Position numbers and translations under genes: made by a program
The notes under the pieces: model-generated
The model's input: the letters and a program-made list of their open reading frames with translations, nothing else
Database searches by the model: none
Told to the model about the DNA's origin: nothing
Assembly: GCA_017471285.1 (NCBI GenBank)
Contig: JAFUUZ010000010.1
Coordinates: forward strand, 1 to 36,373
DNA from: Paludibacteraceae bacterium
GTDB lineage: Bacteria > Bacteroidota > Bacteroidia > Bacteroidales > Paludibacteraceae
Direction: 5' to 3'
DNA length: 36,373 bases
Shown here: positions 30,888 through 36,373 of the stretch, piece after piece
Layout: every line of letters starts with the position of its first letter
Numbering within the stretch: position 1 is the stretch's first letter

Positions 30888-32981
30888 TCAGCTTATCTCG
30901 CTCCAATTCTGAGGAGATTCGATCCGCAAGGAGTCGAGTCTCCTTTTGTATATCCGGTTCATCTCATCCTCAAGGAGCGGATCCTGATCCAATATATCCA
31001 TCGCAGCCTGGCGTGCCAAGGTCAGCAGCTGGCCGTCAGTAGATAGATTGGCTATATGCAGATCAAAGGGTATTCCGGACTGCTGTGTGCCGTCGATGTC
31101 TCCTGCTCCGCGGAGCCGCAGGTCCTCTTCCGCGATGCGGAATCCGTCATTGGTAGCCACCATGATATCCATCCGTTTGCGTGTGTCTCCGCTGATCTCC
31201 ATATCGGTCAGCAAGAGACAGTAGCTCTGGTCGGCACCTCGTCCTACGCGTCCGCGCAGCTGGTGCAACTGGCTGAGTCCGAACCGCTCGGCGTTCTGGA
31301 TCATCATCACCGTGGCGTTGGGTACATTGACACCCACTTCGATGACCGTAGTAGCCACCAGAATCTGTGTCTCGCCGGATGCGAAACGCTGCATCTGCAG
31401 GTCTTTGTCCGCTGCTTTCATCTGGCCGTGGACCATGGAGATCTTATATTCCGGAAAAGCTTCGCACAGTTCGTTAAAACCGTTCTGCAAGTCCTGCAGA
31501 TCCAGTTTCTCATTCTCTTTGATGAGCGGATAGACTACATAGACCTGCCGCCCTTCCTGAATCTGCTTGCGCAGGAAGGCATACACCTGTGCGCGGCGGT
31601 TGATATTATAATGGATGGTCTGTACGGGTTTGCGTCCGGGCGGTAGTTCGTCAATGATACTCACATGCAGGTCGCCGTAAACGGTCATCGCCAAGGTCCG
31701 CGGGATAGGCGTAGCGGACATGACGAGTACATGAGGCGGGATGTCATTCTTGCTCCACAGTTTAGCCCGCTGCGCCACGCCGAAGCGGTGCTGTTCGTCG
31801 ATAATGACAAGTCCCAGGTTCTGCCATTGCACGGTATCTTCTATCAACGCGTGCGTACCTATTAATATATTTATCGTTCCGTTGAGCAGTCCGTTATGGA
31901 TGGGTACGCGCTGTTTGGCTGTAGTCGAGCCGGTCAAGAGTGCTATATGTACCGCATCGCCTAACGGCGCCAAAAAGGCTTTGAGGGTCTCGTAGTGCTG
32001 GTTTGCCAGTATCTCCGTAGGCGCCATGATACAAGTCTGATAGCCGTTATCGACGGCGAGGAGGCAGCATAAGAGCGCCACGAGTGTCTTACCCGAACCG
32101 ACATCGCCCTGCAGCAGTCTGTTCATCTGCCGTCCGGACTTGAGGTCGTCATGTATCTCATGAATAACCCTTTTCTGCGCTCCGGTCAGGTCAAAAGGCA
32201 GTGCTTTATACAAGGCATGGAACCGGCTGCCTACTATCGGCATGGCGAAGCCCGGATTCTGTTCCCGGCGTTTCATCTGCCTCAGTAGCTGCAACTGGAT
32301 ATAGAACAGCTCTTCGAACTTCAACCTTGCCCGTGCCGCCTGCATCGTGGGTGTGTCTTTCGGGAAATGCACATTGACCAGCGCATCCGTCAGTCCCATC
32401 AGACGGTACCGCTGCAGGATATCTGCGCCTATCGTGTCCGGCACTCCCGTCTTCAGGTCCGGAAGCAGTTCGGCAATGATATTCCGCATGGCTTTGGAGT
32501 TGAGACCATGGCGTTTCATGGTCTCCGTCGTGTTGTAGTACGGCTCCAGACCCTGCGTCATCTCCGGCGTGACCTTGCTCCAAGGCGTTAATTCCGGGTG
32601 GACGAAATTATACGTGTGATTAAATCGGGACGGTTTGCCGAAGAGCAGGTATTTGACCCCCCGCTGCAACTTGACATACTGCACGCCCTTGAACCAGACC
32701 AGTTCGCATTGGTGCATTCCGTCGTTGAAGGTAGCGCTCAGCCGCTGCGCCTTGCCGATACCTATTGTGTGCCATTCGGTTACTTCGCCGACGATCTGTA
32801 CATACGTATCTTCGTCCTCTATCTCCGCGATGCGGTAGAACCGGCTGCGGTCGATATACTTATAAGGATACTGCCGCACCATGTCCAGCGCGGTATTCAC
32901 CTTCAGTTCTTTACGAAGAATGTCGGCACGCTTGGCACCGACATTCTTGCAATAGGTTATATCTCTATGAGCTAACTCCAT
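30888..32981 (-). CDS. recG: ATP-dependent DNA helicase RecG
   Basis: 697 residues. A dsDNA translocase that remodels stalled forks and recombination intermediates. N-terminal wedge/OB domain (about 60-160), then helicase motifs: Walker A GDVGSGKT (292-299), DEQH box in VIIDEQHRFGVAQR, motif III VMSATPIPRTLAM, motif VI QLRGRVGRGADQSYCLL, and the C-terminal RecG hook region. Family length. The start at 32981 is next to an octamer array (32985-33016). Confidence 0.97.
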   Translation of the reverse strand: MELAHRDITYCKNVGAKRADILRKELKVNTALDMVRQYPYKYIDRSRFYRIAEIEDEDTYVQIVGEVTEWHTIGIGKAQRLSATFNDGMHQCELVWFKGVQYVKLQRGVKYLLFGKPSRFNHTYNFVHPELTPWSKVTPEMTQGLEPYYNTTETMKRHGLNSKAMRNIIAELLPDLKTGVPDTIGADILQRYRLMGLTDALVNVHFPKDTPTMQAARARLKFEELFYIQLQLLRQMKRREQNPGFAMPIVGSRFHALYKALPFDLTGAQKRVIHEIHDDLKSGRQMNRLLQGDVGSGKTLVALLCCLLAVDNGYQTCIMAPTEILANQHYETLKAFLAPLGDAVHIALLTGSTTAKQRVPIHNGLLNGTINILIGTHALIEDTVQWQNLGLVIIDEQHRFGVAQRAKLWSKNDIPPHVLVMSATPIPRTLAMTVYGDLHVSIIDELPPGRKPVQTIHYNINRRAQVYAFLRKQIQEGRQVYVVYPLIKENEKLDLQDLQNGFNELCEAFPEYKISMVHGQMKAADKDLQMQRFASGETQILVATTVIEVGVNVPNATVMMIQNAERFGLSQLHQLRGRVGRGADQSYCLLLTDMEISGDTRKRMDIMVATNDGFRIAEEDLRLRGAGDIDGTQQSGIPFDLHIANLSTDGQLLTLARQAAMDILDQDPLLEDEMNRIYKRRLDSLRIESPQNWSEIS

Positions 32982-32984
32982 TGG

Positions 32985-33016
32985 ATTACGTAATGTCGTA
33001 ATTACGTAATTACGAG
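32985..33016. repeat. 8-nt tandem array, unit ATTACGTA
   Basis: Four octamers in perfect register between recG and tonB: ATTACGTA, ATGTCGTA, ATTACGTA, ATTACGAG. The unit contains the near-palindrome TACGTA. It fills nearly the whole 42-base gap. Confidence 0.85.
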
Positions 33017-33023
33017 GATTTTG

Positions 33024-33704
33024 TTATTGTAATTTGAAGTTAACCGGCACCGTATATTTCACGCGAACGGGTTTACCGCGCTGCTGGCCCGGTTTCCATT
33101 TCGGCATGGACTTGATGACGCGTACCGCCTCTTTGTCCAGCGAAGGATCACCACCGGAACGAACAACCTCTACGTCCACGATAGATCCGTCACGGTTCAC
33201 CACGAACTGGCAGATCACACGTCCCTGGATACCGTTCTCCTGCGCGATAACCGGATATTTGACGTTCTCGCTGAGGTATTTGAACAATGCCTGCTGTCCA
33301 CCCGGGAACTCCGGCATCTTCTCAACCACGACGAAGACAACTTCTTCTTCCTCTTCCTCTTCGGGAGCCTCTACCGGCGCAGCTATAACGACCTCGGTCT
33401 CCTTGTCGTCCTCAGTGTTAACCTCGATGGACTCGGTCTCGACGTTATCCTCTACGACATTAAGCACTTCCACCTCTTGAACGGCAGGGGGTGGGGGAGG
33501 GGGAGGAGTCTCCTGCGATGTCTGCTGAATCTCTACTTCTTCCTCAAAAAGGAACTCGGTGTCGGTCACCTCGTATTTAGTGACCTCGCGCTCAGTCCAC
33601 TCCAGCGCTACATACACGAGGCTGAGTACGAAAACCAAACCCATCAATACATAGACGAGTTTGTCCTTCTCTAAACTGGCATTTTCTGATTTCTTAACTT
33701 GCAT
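33024..33704 (-). CDS. tonB: energy transducer TonB
   Basis: 226 residues. Inner-membrane anchor at about 15-35 (KLVYVLMGLVFVLSLVYVAL), then a periplasmic spacer with a run of seven Pro (67-73) and seven Glu (115-121). The C-terminal TonB domain (about 128-226) opens with the Bacteroidota hallmark MPEFPGGQQALFKYL and has GRVICQFVVNRDGSI and MPKWKPGQQRGKPVRVKY. It couples proton motive force to outer-membrane TonB-dependent transporters. ExbB/ExbD are not in the window. Confidence 0.95.
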   Translation of the reverse strand: MQVKKSENASLEKDKLVYVLMGLVFVLSLVYVALEWTEREVTKYEVTDTEFLFEEEVEIQQTSQETPPPPPPPAVQEVEVLNVVEDNVETESIEVNTEDDKETEVVIAAPVEAPEEEEEEEVVFVVVEKMPEFPGGQQALFKYLSENVKYPVIAQENGIQGRVICQFVVNRDGSIVDVEVVRSGGDPSLDKEAVRVIKSMPKWKPGQQRGKPVRVKYTVPVNFKLQ

Positions 33705-33766
33705 ATCTTGTGTTTTTTAGGTCGTTTCTCTACAGCCCGTAGGCACTCAGATTTCTAAATCGGCTA

Positions 33767-33798
33767 CAAAGATACTGCTTTTTTGCGATTTATGCAAA
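33767..33798 (-). promoter_or_regulatory. tonB promoter
   Basis: On the - strand, TTTG (complement of CAAA 33795-33798), 20-base spacer, TATCTTTG (complement of 33767-33774). The -33 box lies inside the last codons of the upstream GT2 gene. Confidence 0.8.
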
Positions 33799-34704
33799 TT
33801 TTTGTGTAAATTTTCGCGAAATAGAATAAAATATCTTGTATTTAAGCGCTATTTTTTTCAATTTCTGTTTCCAATTAGCCGGATGATACGCGTTTATCAA
33901 TGCTGAATCAAACATAGTCAAGTCATCGAATTGGTATATCAAATTCAATCTTTGTTCATATAGATATTGTCGCGCTTCTTCTTCCGAATAACCCACTTTG
34001 CCGGGAAATAGTGTGTCTAACCATCGCCACATCCGGCATCTTTCTTCTCTCAACTTCATAATCGTTTCTGCACTCTTTGGCTGCGAAACCGATTCATGGT
34101 CTCTCCAGACAGCTGTCTTCTGCGGCAGATATGCCCATTTCGTTTGCTGGTAAAAGACTCCGTATAGTGGGTAATCCAGCCATAGGAAATGTTGAACTTC
34201 TAATTCTTGCAGCAATGGTTCGGTAAGCAATTTGCTTCGAAATATCACAGTACAGTTTGCAAACCCCGGAGAGTCAATTCCGTACACTCCTTCCCTTTGC
34301 CCGAAAATCCATTTGTTTGAACCGGACATAGTGCTGCCGTTTGTGTGTACAAAACCGACCTCCGGGTGCGTACGCAGGTAGTCTGTCTCTATCTGCAGCT
34401 TATGCACGTCGCACCAATAATCATCGCCGTCGAGCATGGCGATATAGTCGCATTTGTCTGCCATGATGCGGCGGTAGAGGTCGATCGTGTTGGCTACTAA
34501 ACCGATGTTCTTTTCTTGTCGGATATAGACAATTCGTTTGTCTCTGGCAGCGTAGTGTTCGCAGATCGTTTGGGTATCATCTACTGACGAGTCATCACCG
34601 ATATAAACCCGTATCGGTTCATCGCATTGCTGCACGAGTACGCTCTCAATGGCTTGCGCTATAAATGCCTCATGATTATATGTCGTGATGCAAACAGCTA
34701 TCAT
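33790..34704 (-). CDS. glycosyltransferase family 2
   Basis: 304 residues, GT-A fold. MIAVCITTYNHEAFIAQAIE and the VYIGDDSSVDDT nucleotide-binding segment open the protein. The DXD-type metal motif is LDGDDYW (about 91-97). GSTMSGSNKWIFGQ and FLWLDYPLYGVFY follow, and a basic hydrophobic C-terminus. Expected to add a sugar to a surface polysaccharide or glycan; the acceptor is unknown. It starts inside the end of the GT4 gene (29-base overlap), so they are translationally coupled. Confidence 0.9.
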   Translation of the reverse strand: MIAVCITTYNHEAFIAQAIESVLVQQCDEPIRVYIGDDSSVDDTQTICEHYAARDKRIVYIRQEKNIGLVANTIDLYRRIMADKCDYIAMLDGDDYWCDVHKLQIETDYLRTHPEVGFVHTNGSTMSGSNKWIFGQREGVYGIDSPGFANCTVIFRSKLLTEPLLQELEVQHFLWLDYPLYGVFYQQTKWAYLPQKTAVWRDHESVSQPKSAETIMKLREERCRMWRWLDTLFPGKVGYSEEEARQYLYEQRLNLIYQFDDLTMFDSALINAYHPANWKQKLKKIALKYKIFYSISRKFTQKFA

Positions 34705-35800
34705 AGATATCTTTGAGTTGGGTGCCGATGGTCTCGGAACGGAAAGTGTCCGGGGGAAGGAACTCGTTCTTTCGGGGGCAGTCTTCGGCGGAGAACAAGA
34801 TTGTCTCGATGAACTCGGCGAACTTACCGGGTTTGTATTGGGCTATCTCTTGCGGTACGATAAGATCAGCGGTCTCTTCTGCTATGCCCACAGGTGTGGA
34901 GAGGATCGGCAGGTTTGCCGCAAGGGCTTCGGCGAGGATGATGCCGTAGGTCTCGTATCGGCTGGAGAGCACGAAGGCGTCAGCGTGAGACATCTCTTCC
35001 GCCACCTCCCGCGGTGTCAGTTCGCCGGTCCATCGCAGTATTCCTTCAGGGAAGCTGAGGCTTTCCGCGTAGGCGCGTACATCTTTGTAGTCTATACCTG
35101 TGCCGACAAGTACCAGCTGCCAGTCCTGACGTTTTTCGGACAGCATCTTGGCAGCCCTCAGGAGTCCTTTTACGTTCTTCGCCCGTTCGTCGAAACAGGA
35201 GACATGGAGGAGAGTTTTGGTTTTGTGGTTTGTAGTTTGTGGTTTGTGGTTTGGTATTTCGATATTTCGATATTTCGATATTTCGAAGAAGAAATCATCT
35301 ACTACGTTGTTTATCTTTTGCCACCGGCTGTTGCGGATGCCGCATGCCTGCATGGCTTTTTCGAGCGTGTTACTCACCGGCAGGATTGCTGAGGCTTGTT
35401 CCGCCACGCGCTCGGCAAACCGTCTCTTGACAGCCGGCTGGTGCATGTATTTTCCGTTCTCCGGCAGATAGCCGCTCCAGTGCTCAACGATGACATACGG
35501 AATGCCGTATCGGTGTTTGAGCCAGAGAGCGAGGAGACCCTGCTTCTGAATGACGTTCAGTTGTACGAGATCCGGCATCCACCCTTCGCGGCGGAGTGTC
35601 CGCCATTGGCGCCACATATCGCCCCAGCCTTGCGAGAAGATGACGCGTACGTCCACACCCTGTGCACGGACCGCCTCTACGTGCTTGAGCACGAAGAGAC
35701 CACTCATCGCGTCTTTTTCGGACGGATACCAAGGTGTGAGAAATAATATTTGCAGTTTGTGATTTGTGATTTGCAGTTTGTGGTTTAGCGGTATTTCCAT
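34676..35800 (-). CDS. glycosyltransferase family 4, with repeat-derived N-terminus
   Basis: About 374 residues from ATG 35800 (an in-frame ATG at 35821 is possible). GT-B fold. Normal GT4 proteins start at the strand that here reads ILFLTPWYPSEKDAMSGLF. In this gene it is preceded by a 7-residue near-repeat (NHKLQIT / NHKLQI) encoded by a heptamer array. A second array (35222-35288) inserts NHKPQTTNHKTKT and neighbours between the N- and C-terminal Rossmann domains, just before LLHVSCFDERAKN. The donor-binding E-x7-E motif ETYGIILAEALAANLP is intact, so the enzyme may be active. Overlaps GT2 (29 bases) and the upstream gene. Confidence 0.88.
   Translation of the reverse strand: MEIPLNHKLQITNHKLQILFLTPWYPSEKDAMSGLFVLKHVEAVRAQGVDVRVIFSQGWGDMWRQWRTLRREGWMPDLVQLNVIQKQGLLALWLKHRYGIPYVIVEHWSGYLPENGKYMHQPAVKRRFAERVAEQASAILPVSNTLEKAMQACGIRNSRWQKINNVVDDFFFEISKYRNIEIPNHKPQTTNHKTKTLLHVSCFDERAKNVKGLLRAAKMLSEKRQDWQLVLVGTGIDYKDVRAYAESLSFPEGILRWTGELTPREVAEEMSHADAFVLSSRYETYGIILAEALAANLPILSTPVGIAEETADLIVPQEIAQYKPGKFAEFIETILFSAEDCPRKNEFLPPDTFRSETIGTQLKDIYDSCLHHDI
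35222..35288. repeat. 7-nt then 8-nt tandem array inside the GT4 gene
   Basis: Five heptamers (TTTGTGG at 35222, 35236, 35243; TTTGTAG at 35229; TTTGGTA at 35250) run directly into four octamers (TTTCGATA at 35257, 35265, 35273; TTTCGAAG at 35281), all in register. The period changes from 7 to 8 at a single point. It is translated in frame on the - strand. Confidence 0.92.
35749..35790. repeat. 7-nt tandem array, unit TTTGTGA, at the GT4 start
   Basis: Six heptamers in perfect register: TTTGCAG, TTTGTGA, TTTGTGA, TTTGCAG, TTTGTGG, TTTAGCG. It covers the end of the upstream gene and the N-terminal codons of GT4. Confidence 0.9.
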
Positions 35801-36373
35801 TCCCTTAGTCTCTGGAACCATATAGCAATGCGGAAGAGAGGTTTGTAGTATTTCTCCACGGAATAATAGGTTGCGGGAACGGGTCCGAATTGCTTGTAGT
35901 GTTTGGCAGTGCCGCGTTCCATGGAACCTTCGAAATCAAAGAGTACTTTCTTTTCGCGTGCAAGTTTCATCGCTTCGAGGACCAGTAAAGCTCCGGCTCC
36001 GCTTTCGCCAAAGGCAGGGTCGTATGCCGGAATGAGGTAGTACAGGTAGTTTCTGTCCCACACGAGGAAGGCTGCTGCATACGGCGTACCGTCGGCATTG
36101 CAGATACTCAGGATCTCGCATTGCCCTAACCGTCTTGCTTTGCGTTCCAGAACGAGCAGGAACTCCCGGCTGTAACTGATCTTGCGCTTTCTCTCCTCCA
36201 GGCAGCGGCTGTGGAACCGGTAGAAGTCCTCCACCTCCATTCCATGCTCTGCGTGGAGAGAGAGCGCCTTCTGCAGCTGGCGTTTTTTGTTCTTGCTGAA
36301 TCCCGCAATCACCGCATCCATGTCGCTCAGGTCCGCCATGCGGAAGGTGACTCTTTCGCGTGTCTTGAAACCC
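35785..36373 (-). CDS. FemAB/GNAT-like acyltransferase, partial
   Basis: C-terminal 195 or so residues; the frame stays open to the window edge, so ATG 36339 is probably internal. Motifs of the FemAB-like GNAT fold are NKKRQLQKALSLHAEHGM, CEILSICNADGTPYAAAFLV, YYLIPAYDPAFGESGAGALL and LFDFEGSMERGTAKHYKQFG, followed by YYSVEKYYKP. Related Bacteroidota proteins of about 320 residues sit in polysaccharide or lipid modification loci; the substrate is unknown. Its stop overlaps the GT4 start, so the three genes form one unit. Confidence 0.82.
   Translation of the reverse strand, partial: GFKTRERVTFRMADLSDMDAVIAGFSKNKKRQLQKALSLHAEHGMEVEDFYRFHSRCLEERKRKISYSREFLLVLERKARRLGQCEILSICNADGTPYAAAFLVWDRNYLYYLIPAYDPAFGESGAGALLVLEAMKLAREKKVLFDFEGSMERGTAKHYKQFGPVPATYYSVEKYYKPLFRIAIWFQRLREWKYR

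Noticed and set aside
33487-33506. G-quadruplex in tonB
   Set aside because: The G-runs on the + strand are the complement of codons for the polyproline run of TonB, which explains them; a structural role is not needed.

Overview
The window is a stretch of Bacteroidales (phylum Bacteroidota) chromosome. The evidence is the S10-spc-alpha ribosomal gene order with map between secY and infA, promoters of the TTTG / TAnnTTTG type, almost no Shine-Dalgarno sequences, a type IX secretion (T9SS) type A sorting tail on one protein, a Bacteroides-type TonB, BspA-like leucine-rich repeats and DUF4832/DUF4874 proteins. I cannot name the genus.

Layout. 1-9276: the spc and alpha operons on the + strand (rplX partial, rplE, rpsN, rpsH, rplF, rplR, rpsE, rpmD, rplO, secY, map, infA, rpmJ, rpsM, rpsK, rpsD, rpoA, rplQ). 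9389-10765: an archaeal-type aspartyl-tRNA synthetase, then a terminator. 10843-16812: an AT-richer accessory block with a membrane-spanning TPR/HTH regulator, a two-copy palindrome GTGTACAC ahead of the next promoter, and three secreted or surface proteins (DUF3244-like, a 792-residue T9SS cargo, a BspA-like LRR protein). 16801-18476: a decayed zone in which a 132-bp promoter-bearing sequence occurs twice, followed by remnants of an AAA_14-type ATPase and a DUF1016 nuclease. 18477-21619: a secreted C1-family peptidase coupled to a DUF4832 protein. 21673-29400: housekeeping genes (efp, marC-like, rpiB, radical SAM, MBL-fold hydrolase, rpsO, hflX, hpt, phosphohexomutase). 29624-36373: tcdA (-), a tRNA-Leu/rpsU unit with a structured leader (+), then recG, tonB and three envelope or polysaccharide genes (GT2, GT4, FemAB/GNAT-like) on the - strand.

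The most unusual signal is a family of short tandem arrays with a 7-nt (sometimes 8-nt) period scattered over the second half of the window and at a few sites in the first. Each array has its own unit sequence, so they share a period and not a sequence. They lie in intergenic gaps and also inside genes without breaking the frame (MBL hydrolase, phosphohexomutase, tcdA, GT4). In the GT4 gene one array appears to have replaced the native start. Other points worth following are a C-terminal tag shared by three secreted proteins and different from the T9SS type A tail, a REP-like palindrome read through in two genes, the regulator with twin palindromic sites, an exceptional strong Shine-Dalgarno at rpsU (bS21) behind a structured leader and a tRNA, and twelve promoters with nearly constant geometry. 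All calls come from reading the sequence; no database search or folding program was run.
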